Source: Psococerastis gibbosa (lineage: Eukaryota > Arthropoda > Insecta > Psocodea > Psocidae). Taken from it: DNA of 64,000 nt. This document shows positions 1-12,789 of the stretch, in pieces; within the stretch, counting starts at the first letter, position 1, and each line of letters starts with the position of its first letter. The DNA is taken from positions 46,783,039 to 46,847,038 of the forward strand of contig OZ020487.1 in NCBI GenBank assembly GCA_963971405.1. Reading direction: 5' to 3'. The notes under the pieces are model-generated. The model was given only the letters and a program-made list of their open reading frames with translations, did no database searches and was not told where the DNA came from. The position numbers were made by a program, and so were the translations under genes.

Positions 1-2424
1 ACCAGCTGTCGAGCCTAAGTCCCTCATCCTGCTGTCGTGCCACACCTTACTGTCATTTTGGGAAACAGGGGTCAGTAGAATTCCCCAAGCTTGTGTAAAA
101 ACCAGAGAGAGTTAAGGAAAGCTACTGTATACGCAATTAGTCGACATACCTTAATAATCAAATAACAATCATTTAAGAGGTGAGAAGTTATATATTTAAT
201 TTAAACTATAGTAGAACTCCAATCATCGGATAATTGTAGTTCAACTATACCATGTAACTGTAACTGGTGTACCGTAACAATCAATCAATCAATCAAGTTT
301 ATAGTACATTACACCGGTTGACACCCCCCACCCCTTTACTTGTAGGAAATTTTCACAGTAGATCCAAACACCCTTAAATGCAAGAAACTGGGGCCTCGCC
401 CCCATCTCGATCAGTAAAGACGAAACATCATGATAACCTGATGTATCTGCTCAATTTTTACCCAAATGTAACGACACTTTCATAGGTCAAAGCATGAGGT
501 CCTGTGCGTTAGCCTAATGGAGCAAAATTTCCATTCTAGAATCATCATATTTCACAGCTCAAAACCTCAGGGAAGTCGAGACAACATCCCAAATCACAAA
601 GATATGCTGAGACGGATCAAATGTGAACGATTGACTATGTACATCCAAGACGTTCATGATAAAATTAACTCTTCTCATATATGTATTTTTTATGAATTTC
701 TACCTGGAAATACCCCCATTTTTAAGTTTTTCAGCAGCCAAAATCTAAAATCTTAAAACTTACCTATTAATTCGTGTCGTCCGAAAACACCACAAGGGCT
801 TCAACAAATGCACACCCAGTAGGTTGAAAGCTGTGCCTGATACTGTGCTGACTTCAGCAACGCACTACAGAGGTCTCTCAAACACAAAATACCCCACCAA
901 TAGGAAGGCAGCAAAGTTTTGCCCGGCGCTTGCTTCAGGATCGATACCGGAGATGGGAGCACACTAAAATGACTACTTTCTCCATACTGTCTTATGGCAT
1001 TAATGGGATTTAATGTTGGCCAAATGATAAAACACAATGGTAGAGTAGGTAGAGATTTTGTGTAAATTCGCTGAAACATTTTTGCAATGTCAACAAAGAC
1101 TTGTTTACCTTTTCCCATCCCCCGAAATTAGTCTGCTGATATTTGTGATGTCTTAATGCTTAGCGGTAATTTTGAAATGTTTATTAATTGTTTTTTTGTT
1201 TATGTACCTCGCTTCGTTGGAGCAAATGACGGCTACTTTGCTTGGTTTACTGGATAAATACCGTAATACTGAAAAAATAAAAATAAAAAATATCCTGTTG
1301 GAATGCACCTTGGCCCTTTCACAATTTCACCATTGGCCCTTTCACAATGCCAACGACCCCATCATTTGGTATAGTTTCCGTATGCATTTTTGGCCATTGA
1401 AATGTTCCACTACAATACATTTTCCACTACTTTTATTGTTATAGGTCTATCTAAGGCGAACATACAATTAATTATTGTGAATTAAGCATCTTTATTATAA
1501 TCATAGCCTCCCATGTAAAATAGACCATAACACAACCATTTTTAATAACTTTTTTGCATACAATGCAATTTTACAAGAAGTATTTATTGCAGAGCTATCA
1601 TTAAGGATTTAATAGATAGAAGAAATATTCCTCTACACTTGGAATAGAGCATGTTTCTTTCCCTAACACAGTTGCCCTCAGTTATGAATGGTAGTTGTCA
1701 GTAGCATTGCCAATTTTTCGACATTTCCATAACTGCAGCTAATCGATATTAGTGACGGCCACGTACTGAAAATCAAAATGTAAGTAAGTAAGTAAACGTG
1801 TATTGAAACGTAAAACAATCAATACACAATAATTTTCAGAACTATAACAATGTAAGTGGCGGAACATTTAATTTAGTTTATGTAGTGGAGCATTTCTTCT
1901 ACCTATGGTCCATGGTGTCCTCAAACCCTGTTCTTCAGTTCTCAGGTAACTTTTTTTGACCAAATCTCAGATAGTGGTGGTGATGGATAGAAAAGGGTAG
2001 CTCCTACGATCGATTGAAAAGTCTGCGTTGAGAATACTATTGTACAAACGGTACCGCCATTCATCCAACCGTACCGTCTCGTGTCCTTACCAAGGCTTTT
2101 CAAAAGGTTGTGTGACCAGGCCTAAAGGGGAAAAAAAGAAAATAACGCCAACGGGGGAGGGGGAGAGAGCTAAAAGCATTGGAAATGAAATCATTCATTG
2201 TTAAATCTAACCGAACAGAATTAATGCTCAGTACATGGCTAAATAAATAACTAATGAATCCGTAAAGAGTTAACCAGCAACCAAAAACCTACAGAAAGCC
2301 CCCAGAGGGGAAAGGGGGTGACGTCACAGCAAAAATACGGGTGCTGCATTTGAAAGTTCCCGCGTGGGCTTCTGGATGAGTCATTCTTTTTAACATCCTA
2401 AGAAGGTATTAGAAACTATTTCAA
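1..2424. other. No gene seen
   Basis: AT-rich, low-coding sequence. It holds a family D fragment (1300-1420), a foldback-family fragment (1580-1740), a short (AATC)n run at 282-296 and GTAAGTAAGTAAGTAAAC at 1781-1798. ORFs of 79-105 codons here resemble nothing and overlap repeats. Confidence 0.6.
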
Positions 2425-2700
2425 ATGTTGATGCAAAGCTATCATTTCAGTTTAGTGACGGGATTTTCCAAGTTGACTTTTACAAAGTATAACTGCTATT
2501 TGTTGCTGCTATAGGAGTTTTAGTTTTCTTATATTTTATTGTTATTTAATAACGTTAGAAGACACTACAAGTCTCCTTACATTTTAATGCAAAGCTAGTA
2601 TTTTAAGACATTTTAAAGTTTTTTTTTAAATTGAGTTCTACAAAGGATAGCTGTTTAGGGTTGTTGCTGTAGGGGTTGCAGTTTTCTTATATGAGGTTGT
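2425..2700 (+). repeat. Diverged tandem duplication, unit about 159 bp
   Basis: ATGCAAAGCTA plus TACAAAGtATAaCTGctatttGTTGCTGcTATAGGaGTTttAGTTTTCTTATAT occurs at 2429-2536 and again at 2588-2697. Confidence 0.5.
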
Positions 2701-3256
2701 TCCTTTGGGGATCCCACAGAGACTTTCATTGAGGCTTTTGATTCAAATAGGGAGTGCGGGTTATTACTTGGTAATCTTATTAGGGAGACAAGCATAGGAA
2801 TTATGGGGTAGTATTGGTATTGGCAGTTAAAATTTCTTAATTTGATGTTAGATGATTTAGTACTGGTAGCGGTAGGTTTTGGTACTCTGTGTAACACCTA
2901 AAACATACCTCAAGTAAGAAAGCATCGATAGAAAAGTTCCGCAGATAAAAATTGAGCCTATTAGCAAAAGCAAGCCTGTCCACCCATAGGTCGATTTTTC
3001 AGAAACCGCAAAAAACTGCTGTCCCGCAACGCCATGATGCATAACATTATAGTTTTTAAAGCTAATTTTAACAGTATTAGAATTGCTTTTGCGTCTCAAT
3101 ATCTGATTCATCGGGTAGAGTATTGAAAAATAAAAAAAATGGCGCGAGTATCTCAAAACTGAAAAAATAGAGAGGATTGCTTTTGCTAATAGGCAACTCA
3201 AATATTTGTTTGTCATTTTTCATGAAAATTGAACTAGAAGCAATATACCAGATTAG

Positions 3257-3440
3257 TCAGGACATATAGTGGTCCAGACTCTTCACCCGAAAGGTTGTTG
3301 GTTTAAGTTTCACGCTTGCTACATTTTCTAGCCATGCTTCGGAGGGCATGTAAAGGCTGGCGGTCGGGTCTTCCTTGTTGATTGTCAGAGTGGGCTTTAT
3401 CACCCTAACCCCGCTAGTTAGTCCAAGTTTGCCGCAGTTT
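3257..3440 (+). mobile_element. tRNA-derived SINE, family A
   Basis: CAGGACATATAGTGG, CACCCGAAAGGTTGTTGGTT and CATGCTTCGGAGGGCATGTAAAG are shared with the other family A copies. The B-box region is mutated (GTTTAAGTTTC), so it is probably inactive. Confidence 0.65.
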
Positions 3441-5599
3441 GGAACAGGTTCTGTTCTCGTGGATTCAACTTGGTATGCAAAGATAAATTTAGCGTCGGAC
3501 TTCTTTAATATTCTATATTCTATATTATTCTTATTATTATAATATAAATATATTATATTCTACTATAATATATTATATTGTTTATATACCTAATTCCCTT
3601 ATTCCCTAAGTTTAGCTGACCTATTTGCTGGACTACCCAATTTCTCTTGAGGGTCAACTGCCCCTTCAAAGGGCGTAACGGCCCCGGCTCACATGTGTAT
3701 TCTTTAGAACACTGTTTCCGCCAATAAAAATAGGGGGCTCAACCACAATACCCAAATCTCCGTGATCAATCGCTGTCAACTCTATACAAATCCAAAATTC
3801 GTATAAAATTATCACTCTCCCCCAGATCTTGCACACAGACGGAAAACCCATCAAAAATATATTCGAAGACGTGTCAAAGGAGGGATGTGTACCACAGACA
3901 ACGGAAAAAAGAAAAGCCGACAATTTCCATGCGTCAAACGCACATGGTGCCCCAAAATGGGCTTTATTTGGGGGGGTGGGGAGGCTGCGGCAGATGCACC
4001 CTCGCCTATGCGACTTCTCGCGGAACCCACAAATCGTTAGGGGCACGAAGCAGGGGGTCCAACGTAGAGACAGGGGAGTGTGGGGGTTACAGCCTGAAGG
4101 GTACATGCAATCAAAACCGGTTTGCATTTTCTTTTCCCTTATTTTCTATTCTCTTTGTCCATTACCTTCGGTTTTCTGCATATGGGAATGAGCATATTTT
4201 ATTATTTGTCTTATATGGCGGAATTAGTTGCTATTCCCAACCCGCGACCTGTTCCGCAGTGTAAACATCTGTCCCATCCCGTGTCCCGTCTCGTATCAAA
4301 AACTACTGTTATGCACCTAACCTATTCTTCCTTAACCTATTTCATTAATACTGTCCTGAAGGTCTTTTTTTCGGTTATTTATAGTGGCCAATTGGTATTA
4401 TCCCAATACCAACGACCCCATGGATTTTCGTGATATTGTTCCCGTATGAATTTCCTGTCATTGGCAAACTGATACCCCCCCCCCCCTCCCGAAATATTTT
4501 TTTATGTAAACCTGTATTGTTTGAAGAATTGGAATAAATTTATTTGAGTTTGAACACTGGATAGAATGGTCTTTCATTAATAAATTACGTAAAACAAAAT
4601 TTGGACCCCCCCCCCCCGAAATCAAAACCTGGGGGTTTCAGGCATATGCAAGACTTCACTAAGTTCGGATGCGAGTCAAACCTTACCTAATACTACATCG
4701 TCTATTGCGTCAAAAAAGTACCTATCTCTACAGGGCCTATGTAATACAAGCAGCCGAACATTTAAGAACATCCAGCATATAATGTATTCGATAAGGGAAA
4801 GCAAAGAAAACTGCAGTCTGTACCATTCTATAAGTGTGATATTTACACTCTCCTTAGAACTAAAGTCATACTCAATACGCAAGTCCTATTTAAATGCTTC
4901 AGATTTTACTTATTTATTTATTTATAACATTGAAAACAAAACAAACAAAACGCTGCGAAAGTTCGCAAGGGTTTCTTTTTAATTTCCCTTTTTCGGTTGG
5001 GTAGGTATACGGTACAGTACGCTCTATCATTTTATCAAATATAGCATTTGTCTCAAGACGCAAACAAAGCTGTGGTAAACAAGACAACACCCCGTGTAAC
5101 ACCCCATAAGCCCGTTTTACGTATACAAGCCTAAGTGCATCAAAAACAACAGCCGCAGTCTGGAATACCAACTTAACGGCGTAAAACCCCACAAGATCCT
5201 TTCAAGAAAATTTGAATATGTTAGCCCCTGCAACTCCCCCCCCCCTGGCTTTTTCCTCCCCTTTTTCCGTTTACAGCCCCTTCATGGATTTCCACTTGAT
5301 GCTCTTTTATTATAACGGGTGAGCCAAGACCGCTCCCCCCTCCCCGCTCAGCAAGGCTCATTTATTTTCAGGTACTACAAAAGTCAGCTAAAGCTTCTGT
5401 GTGCATGAGACTGTAGGGGGGGGGGGGCAGCTTTCTTCTTGCTTATGTATTCTGCCCGTTATTCCTGGTATTATTTTATATTATTACATATATTAGCTAT
5501 GGGGCCAGGAAATTTATTTTTGAAATACTTGTCTTATGAATTTAAATTACAATACTATATTGGACTTAATAATGAAAATGTTATGAGGATATTAATGTT
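3441..5599. other. No gene recognised; AT-rich stretch then GC-richer unique sequence
   Basis: An (ATAT)-rich stretch lies at 3505-3595. 3666-4264 is unique in the window and open in several frames on both strands (153 codons minus, 120 and 125 plus), but none is recognisable. 4640-5600 holds scattered poly-C/G runs (near 5230 and 5416). Confidence 0.5.
4475..4640 (+). mobile_element. Partial hAT-like MITE of the 27634 family
   Basis: Two poly-C runs flank TTTTTTTATGTAAACCTGTAT and ATAAATTACGTAAAACAAAATTTGGACC. The right end CCTGGG is preserved; the left terminus is missing. Confidence 0.55.
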
Positions 5600-5922
5600 A
5601 AGTAAAAAATTGGCACCCCAAAATTAAATACTTTTTAATTTTTATTTCATTAACTCAGCAAGTTATTAAAAATTTGGCTCATTTAAGTTGTAGAAGACTA
5701 CTTCGCACATCATATAATCGAGTGCCGGAAAGTAAAATTCCGGTTTTGTATTTTTTTCAAAAATCCCAGATTACGCGAAAATATCACCACCACTAGTTTT
5801 TATGAAGGAACTAAGGTACATGAGCCAAATCTTTATTAACTTGCTTTGTTAATTAATTAAAAAATAAAAAGTCGATAAAAACAACAAATTTTGGGGTGCT
5901 AATTTTCTATGTCCTTTAAAAG
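5600..5922. mobile_element. AT-rich MITE with GCACCCCAAAATT ends
   Basis: AAATTGGCACCCCAAAATTAAATAC at the left and ACAACAAATTTTGGGGTGCTAATTTTC at the right are inverted. A second complete copy is at 26065-26438 and a left half at 62945-63070. Those copies extend the left end to CTACGTAGAAAATTTGCACCCC. The interiors share TTGTAGAAGACTACTTCG and TTAATTAATTAAAAAATAAAAAGTC. Confidence 0.7.
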
Positions 5923-6202
5923 TAAATCAATGTTTTTACATAAAGAAACCGAGTGGAGTAGCCTAAGTAGTGTTATTAATATACATATTTCATTTTTTTT
6001 TCATTTCCAAAAAATATTTGTAGACGGGGGTCCGTGTAGTTGTTTAAATTGTGAATGTGGTCTGAGACTGCAAAAATTTTAAGAAACACTACAGTATTAG
6101 AGAAAGAAATATATTGAAAAAATTACTTTTTAAATACCTCAATTTTTCCAAATCTTTATTTTAATAATCAAATATGTCTGGACTTTTTTTTGTTATTGTT
6201 AT

Positions 6203-6380
6203 AAAAAAGGTTAATCGCGTGCAAACAATTTAATGAATGTATCCGATTAACCTCTTCAATCGCCTGACTAAGTAACCTAATAGGTACTTGTGCCGAGTTA
6301 CGACACGTCTCCGATCGCAAGGTGTGTTGAGGCTCAAACAAGTACAAGTACGCTACCCCCTTGCCACCGAAGTCGCTTAA
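6203..6380 (-). mobile_element. SINE-like repeat, family B
   Basis: Family B in its forward sense reads GGTGGTAGCTTGTACTTGTGCGAG, then GCGATCGGTGAC.TGTCGTAACTC, CAGAGGCGACTGAAGAGGTTA and TGCGATTAACCTTTTT. This copy is the reverse complement. Others lie at 10490 (-), 14580 (+), 25365 (+), 38720 (+) and 63300 (-). No convincing A and B boxes, so its class is uncertain. Confidence 0.6.
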
Positions 6381-6634
6381 AAGAACTAAAAGACTATATC
6401 CGGTTCTGACTGTCTTCACGGCAATTTTCTGGAATATTCTACAGGCCATCGAGAGTTATATTTCAGGGGGGAGGGGAAGGATAATATTCTATTTCACGGA
6501 TGAACGATAGGCCGTTTCGGCTTTTGACTGTTCAGGATATCTCGCAATGTCACTTACATGAAGCTTTGTCATGTGTCTTGAAAATATTGTCTCTTTTAAA
6601 TGTTTATTTTTTCTAAGTTTTTTAATGCAATTCA

Positions 6635-6636
<2 letters not shown>

Positions 6637-6673
<37 letters not shown>
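6637..6673 (+). repeat. (AAAT)n microsatellite
   Basis: TAAATAAATAAATAAATAAA tract of about 9 units that abuts the 3' side of a reversed family A SINE. Confidence 0.9.
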
Positions 6674-6881
6674 GGACTTTTTATTGTTTCTATTACTAAG
6701 CCAACCTAGCGGAGTTAGGGCTATAAAGCCCTCTCTTACACTCAGGATGGCCCGGGACCGCCTGCTTTACATGCCCACCGAAGCATGGCCAGAAAATGTA
6801 ACCAGTGTGGGACTCGAACCAACAACCTTTCGGGTGAAAGTCAGAGTCCATACTCCATACCACAACGCTACATGTCCTGAC
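6674..6881 (-). mobile_element. tRNA-derived SINE, family A
   Basis: On the minus strand the element runs from TCAGGACATGTAG..GTGG through CACCCGAAAGGTTGTTGG, TTCGAGTCCCACACTGG (a B-box-like promoter) and CATGCTTCGG.GGGCATGTAAAGCAGGC to a 3' end AGCCAACC..TTAGTAATAGAAACAATAAAAAG. It is followed on its 3' side by a (TTTA)n run (6637-6673). Family copies lie at 3257, 14135, 22861, 30592, 49984 and 63098, with a fragment at 9560. Confidence 0.7.
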
Positions 6882-7067
6882 ATTCAGCCGCAGCCATTTC
6901 AATGGTGGATGATGGAGAGATGGAGAAACGTGAAATCATATAATTACAAAGACTTTCGCGGCTGGAGTCAGATGCCAATAGGCTATAGGGTTGATGGTAA
7001 ATAAAATAAAATAACTTTTACAAGTGTTAATAAAAAATATTAAAAGTTTGGATGTTTTTTATTATTT

Positions 7068-7215
7068 ATTACAAAGACTTTCATGGCCGGAGTAACGTGA
7101 TGAAGCAGTGGAATCCTGGATGATAGGCCGTGGACGTTCTGAAAGCGTAAGTAGTAAGTATTTAGCGGAAGTACGACCAAAACGACCACGGCCTATTATA
7201 CCGTATACTACTGGT
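7068..7215. mobile_element. Repeat family E copy
   Basis: ACAAAGACTTTCATGGCCGGAGT..GTGATGAAGCAGTGGAATCCTGGATGATAGGCCGTGG, then a partner CCACGGCCTATTA. Confidence 0.55.
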
Positions 7216-7689
7216 TCGTCATGCTCTGATTCTACTATGTTGAACGTTTTGAACTTGTTGGCCATAAGCTAAATATTGCGCCTTTCTGTTCTAGCCTATT
7301 CCCATTCCAAAATCATAGAATAAATCCAATCTATCTCAGAACCACCCCCGAAACCCATCCCAAAATGTGTTTTCAATAACGGACGGAAGGCTGGGAATGT
7401 AAACACAGCAGGGAGATGTTGTAAATAACAAAGAAAATGAAGGTTCTAGCGAGTAGTCAAAGAAAATTTCAATATTTAGAGGGTCCCTGGTTATCAGGGG
7501 TCAGAAATTGAATAGTCTTTGACAAGTTGGAGATCGGGAAGCGCCATGGGACCGAGTAGGCGGTGGGAGTATCTCTGTACTCTGGCAGGGGCGGGTTGGG
7601 CATGAGTCAATGCAAATCAGAAATTTATCATCATGAATTTATAATAAGTGGAACTATTGCAATCTCAAAAATGTAAAAATGTGAAGAAA

Positions 7690-7910
7690 AGAATATCTGC
7701 AGGAAGCGATGGAGGATATAGGGGCCAATACATAAGTGGAGCTGAAGAGGCCGTGCCAGGATCGAGGGGAGTGGAGGCATCGATACCACATGTTGCTGCC
7801 AACCAGCCAGCCGGCTGTAACTCGAAGGAGAAGAAGATGTATACTACCGACAGCAGCCTACGGATGCCGTATAGAAATTTCTCGAATTAGTTGCCAAGTT
7901 CTGCAAAACT
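7690..7910 (+). mobile_element. LINE ORF2 extreme C-terminus
   Basis: The frame GANT(stop)VELKRPCQDRGEWRHRYHML, then LPTSQPAV, resembles the 'QDR..WR..' tail at the end of RTE/Jockey-like LINE ORF2. It is short and decayed. Confidence 0.5.
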
Positions 7911-8017
7911 TAAAATCACGGATCTGTTCTCCCATAGAGAGAAGGAAATTGGTAAAGTGGCCCGTCTTCTGTTTGGGGTGTCCCAATAAGCTACTTGACA
8001 ATTGAATTGTTCCCTCG

Positions 8018-8190
8018 AAGCAAGTTCTAACACTATTTTTTTTCAAAGCTAAGTCAATTGCAAAACAATGATTTACAGGAAATTCCTCACCAACCAGTAC
8101 TTTCAGTTCGTGAATACTCCGTCTAATGGCAACTCAATCTTCTCTACAACATAGGCGTGCGCGGAAGATCATAATAGCCTGTCTTTGACA
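8018..8190. repeat. Dispersed repeat, pair with 22085-22240
   Basis: GTTCTAAC.CT, AACAATGATTTACAGGAAATTCCTCACCA, CCAGTACTTT.AGTT and GCGGAAGA.CATAATA are common to both. The order is conserved with many changes, so it is an old repeat of unknown class. Confidence 0.5.
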
Positions 8191-9632
8191 TTTTCTTCAT
8201 TCCTGAACATTTATGAAAAAAGTGTTAAAACGTTATTCGAGGGAGGCATTCAATTGTAACAATAAAATATGCAAGATAAGATTATTTATACGTTAACAAT
8301 AATGAAGGCATTTAGTTTTTGCATGAAAACAATAATGTTATTATTAAGAAAACTGACACTTACACTGCAGTCCGTGAATCACTTGATGAACAGTAAAAAA
8401 GAGCCAAACTCAAGCCACACCGGTCCTGTTATACCTATTTCCGGTCTATAAGTAGCGTACAGATGAACAGTAGTTTCCCCAAGTTGGTATAAAAAATAGT
8501 GATGTGTAGCTCCAGGTGGAAATAATTCCTACGGACTACCTCTCTCGACCGCGGATGCAAAGTCCACTAGTCAGGCTTGTTCCGACTCCAGTTCCAGTTC
8601 CATTGCATCCACCTCAGAAAAATCATGAATTGAAAGTCAAATAGAAAGTGGAGTGTCCTCCGTCCATGAATACTAAAACTGGAGCCACACCGCCCCTGTC
8701 ATTTCTATTTACGGTCTACCAGTAGCCTACGGATGCTGTGTAGGAGTTTTCCCATATAGGACGTTTCGGTCTGTTGACTTAACAACTTCGTGCACCCATT
8801 TTCGGGTGGGAGAGGGTTGAAAATGTCAGTTCGGCAAATACACAACTTCTCATGTACGCTTATGCAAGTGTGGAGTGGGTAATGGTAAGGGGTGGTGTGT
8901 GGTTTCGATTTTTTACGCATTCACACGGCTGTGTTCAGGGATGGGGAGGTTTTTGGAAAATATGCTGAAAAATGGAGTGCTTATAGATTTGTGTAGAATT
9001 GGGTAGCAATGACTGTTGATTGGTTAATTTAATAAAGGTTTGTTTTTGGATGAGTTTGAGTGAACAATTGGAAAGGGAAGCATAAGAACGGTTTTAGAAG
9101 TTCAGCTCCTGCAAAAACAAAGCTATGCAATCAAGTAAGAACGTGGGCATTTTAGTGAGATTCATCTACATATTGTTAAAATTAACTTTGTATAGTTTTT
9201 AACAATGAGTGACAGCAAGTTTTACAAAGTTACTAAGGAGACTATTATGTTTATCTACACATCAATGAGGCGGCGACCAATGTTCGACTTCCGGAAAATT
9301 TATTCACAAATTTTCATTGCACGACTCCCTGAGCTTAAAACCACCCAATAGACTAAATGTACATAATTATATATTTATATATTATATAAACCTCGCCACA
9401 GGAACGGCAGAACATCTCACAACCTGCGACGGCCTTAAGGACGTCATCTGCGAGACAAATTTGGAGGGACGAGCTTCTTTATACCGGGCGGCACGGCGTC
9501 GGATGGCCGAAAGGCCACGTACGGGCGTTGGCTGAAGTAATTTGTTTCTTTTACTGAACCATAAACGACCTCGGGACCACCTACTTTGCATGCCCTCCGA
9601 TAATTGGCCGAAAATATAATGAGACTTAAAGG

Positions 9633-10180
9633 CAGTGGCGTAGCCAGAAATATTTTTTGGGGGTCCAGTTTTCATAATGTTTGCCCGCTTTCGATAGGTT
9701 TTTGGTTTTTTAGTGGGGTGGTGTTTCATTTGACGCTACCCCCCCCCCCCCCCCCCGGGGATTGTTTTTTAAAAGTTAGGCCTGAAATAGTTTGTCGGCA
9801 AAAAAATTTGATCTTTCAGACGATAAGTTTATTTACAAAACTGGAAAAGGGGGACTTTTTTTCAGATAAATATCTAAAAAAAAATTGCTATTTTGCTAAA
9901 TTTTGGGGCAGAAAGTCGCAGTCTTTCTCATCAATACAAAACATTAGGATAATTAATTTGTATTATTGTATTTTATTGTAGGGATACACAAATTTCGGGC
10001 GCAAAAACGTGAATTCTGATGACACAGACCGCCCCCCCTCCCCCAAATCCCTCTTTCCAAACAAATCGTTAAGGAAACTCAAGAGAAAATAATCCATTTC
10101 AGAAGGTTTTGAGTTTAGAGGAATTCTAAAGCATTTTCTACGTATTCTAACGGCTAAAGCAAACGAAAATAACAACGGAC
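9633..10180. mobile_element. hAT-like element end and poly-C tract
   Basis: CAGTGGCGTAGCCAGAAATATTTTTTGGGGG at 9633 is a typical hAT terminus (compare ACCGTAGCCAGAAATTTTTTTTC at 47658 and TTCTGGCGACGCCACTG at 58547-58561). Poly-C lies at 9740-9756. I could not place the other end. Confidence 0.45.
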
Positions 10181-10489
10181 ATTGGATTTAATAAATCGTC
10201 AGCAGTCGATTCTTACATCTAAATCCAGCTATTCTCAAAAATCTGGACAATGGCACGGAAAGCCCCCTTCAAAGGGGAATAATCCCCAGTAGCTTCCCAG
10301 CATCCCCGAACAAAGTCCACTAGCGCTCTAGGGGGTGGTTCGCACCCCTCCATTTTTTACCCCCGAAGATTGAACTTTATGTGGAGCTATCGACACTAGC
10401 TTGGGGGTTGGAAAATATAGCACTCTTGTACCACCTGGTTTAGTCGTCTTCTTCTCACAAAAATGTTTGTAGAATGCAACATTTTTTTT

Positions 10490-10645
10490 TTTAATTATTC
10501 GCTTACAAACAATTTAATGAACGCATCCGAATAACCTCTTCAGTCGCCTCTATGGGTAATACCTGTGTTGAGTTACGACAGGTCACCGATCGCGTGATGT
10601 GTAGAGACTCGCACAAGTACGAACAAGCTACCACTATGCCATCAA
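10490..10645 (-). mobile_element. SINE-like repeat, family B
   Basis: TTCGCTTACAAACAATTTAATGAACGCATCCGAATAACCTCTTCAGTCGCCT on the plus strand matches the reverse complement of the family. Confidence 0.6.
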
Positions 10646-11039
10646 ATTCCTCTAAGTGCTGGTAACAGTCAAAATACTCCAGTATTATAATATGTTATCA
10701 TATAACAAGGGACTATTTATTTAATTATTTTTTTTTTGGGAAAAATATACTACAGCAGGATAATTTTTGGCAGGGGGGGGGGCTGAATTAGTGGATGGCA
10801 AGTCTATAGTCAGGAGGTTCTACGATAGTGTGAAGACTATACAGTAAGCTAACTTTAATAACTTGTATTGTAATGTATGGCTTACAATAGCCTATAAACT
10901 ATTTAGCTATTCAAAGTCCAGTTGCATACCAGTTGCGTACTCCGCCGTCACGTGGACATCTCTATGAAGGTATAGCGACGCTAGGCCGTTCTAACGCTCT
11001 GCGCCTATGGTAGCCCGATGCGTGGCTGCCGTAGGGTGG

Positions 11040-11800
11040 GACAATGCCTAAATACAGAAATACTAATGATGGTATACCACGCACTAGTACAATCTATATT
11101 ATCATACGGTATAACCGCATGGGGAGCAGCAAACCAAAATGTCATAGAGAAATTAAATGTAATACAACGGAAAACGTTACAAAATCATTCATAGGAAACC
11201 AAATAGATACCCCACCGAAGACCTATTACAACTAGCAAACGTACTATCAATCAAAAAGCTATACATAAAAGAATCTATTTGCAACACCTACAAAAATATA
11301 CATAAGCAAGACAGACCCACACATCAACACAACACTAGGTACAAACAAACAAACCCACTATCCATACAAACGGTCTCGACAAGCTACACGCAAAAGCAAA
11401 CCTCTTATATAGGCAAAAAGTACTATAATAAACTTCCTCTGAAAATAAAAAACCAAACAAACTATAAAGTATTTAGAAAAAATATCAAAAAATGGCTTAT
11501 TGATCTCGAAATTACATAATAAAAAATAATAATAATAACAAATAAATAAATATTAATAATCTTCCATATACCACCAACACACACATATACACACCACTAC
11601 ACTTATATACATATTCACTATATTTTTAAATTTGACACAAATTTTGTATTTTAACTGCATGCATTCATTGTATTATACTAGTATTTTAGAATATTGTAAA
11701 ATTTCCACCCTAGAACGGGCCTAGCCCATAGGGAAGTGACAAAAAACTGTAAAAATTTTATTTTGGAAATAAATTTTGATTGATTGATGATTGATGAGGG
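11040..11800 (+). mobile_element. 5'-truncated Jockey/CR1-like non-LTR retrotransposon: RT C-terminus and 3' UTR
   Basis: From 11069 the frame reads MVYHALVQSILSYGITAWGA, the typical reverse-transcriptase tail motif (LxxSxLxYGIxxWG) of Jockey/CR1/I-like LINE ORF2. It stops at a TAG near 11188. A frameshift there moves the coding to another frame, which reads NRYPTEDLLQLANVLSIKKL and later YYNKLPLKIKNQ and FRKNIKKWLIDLEIT before TAA at 11517-11519. This is the usual thumb/connection end of such proteins. A 3' UTR of about 280 bases follows and ends in AATAAATTTTGATTGATTGA, a short tandem tail typical of these elements. The copy is 5'-truncated and frameshifted, so it is dead. Confidence 0.85.
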
Positions 11801-12187
11801 TGCGTGAAAATTGGAAACAATTGAAAGTGACTTATATCTAGTGTGAGTTAGGTTAGAGAGGGGGGGGGGGCTCATTAGCCCATAGCTGGATCAGCTAGCC
11901 AATACATACGATGACTACTCCCACTCCATTATGCGCAAATAAATATATTAACTAGAATGGCAGGAGCTATAATATCCCTTACGGGGCTCCCGATAACCAA
12001 AAGCCAACTATCAGAGATAAGAACCAATTTATAAAATATCGAAGTCTTAAACATTGCAGCACAGCAGAACGGATACCGGGACCCGGTCAAAACTGTACTT
12101 AGCTTGTGCAGGCCCACTAGCCGCCATAATGATAACGGTCTGTACTCTGGGGCTTAAAATGCAAACAGAACAGAATTGAAAATATAA

Positions 12188-12392
12188 TTACAAAGGCTTT
12201 CACGGCCGGAGTTTCGTGATGAAGCAGTAGAATCCGGGATGTGTTGCTGCTGAGTCTCCGAGATACAATCTTAGAAGTATACGCAGTTCCACTGAAGATG
12301 TCGACCGCAGATGTTGACGAAACGTTTGGAAGTACGCTTTCAGAACGACCACGGCTTATCATCCCGGATTCTACTGATTCGTCCGAAAATGA
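12188..12392. mobile_element. Palindromic repeat family E (CGGCCGGAGT / GACGAAACGTTTGG)
   Basis: AGTAGAATCCGGGATG at the left pairs with CATCCCGGATTCTACT at the right. Between them lies GAAGATGTCGACCGCAGATG, then TTGACGAAACGTTTGG. Other copies are at 7068-7215, 15050-15170 and 15738-15870, with a short piece at 6947. The short ORFs over it are not genes. Confidence 0.6.
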
Positions 12393-12789
12393 AAATATTC
12401 GCTGTCACTGTCATCCCAATGGGCAAATGGGTTAGACGAATAAAAGTGTTAGCCTTTTTTTTTAGTGCTTCTGGAATGCTAAGTTTAAGGGATAAGGCTA
12501 AAGGAGGAAGTAAAAGTAATCTGGTTCTTTCCAGTTATTTCCAGACGTTGGTGGCTGAAAGTGATTGCTGACCTAAATAAGATCGATATCCAGCTGTTTT
12601 TATCTGGCTCCGCTGCGACAATGCTTTCTTACGTAAATTAGAACGTACACGTGGGTAGTTAAAAAATCTAGCACGCGAAGTTCGTAATTATTCATATTGG
12701 ACACTACTTTCTTATGAAAACCCAAAAAAAAACAATACATTTAATTTTACCAGCTCCAATTTTCAACCGATATTAGAGGATATATGACA

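Larger units (their letters stand above)
8190..11040. other. No gene seen
   Basis: 8405-8460 and 8680-8740 share CACACCG.CCCTGT.AT..CTATTT.CGGTCTA, a small dispersed repeat. 9200-9330 carries ATGAGGCGGCGACCAATGTTCGACTTCCGGAAA, also found at 33490-33545 and 34470-34510. The rest is SINE and poly-C/G debris. Confidence 0.55.

Noticed and set aside
3666-4264. Overlapping ORFs of 120-153 codons on both strands
   Set aside because: Openness in three frames at once reflects composition; no frame resembles a known family.
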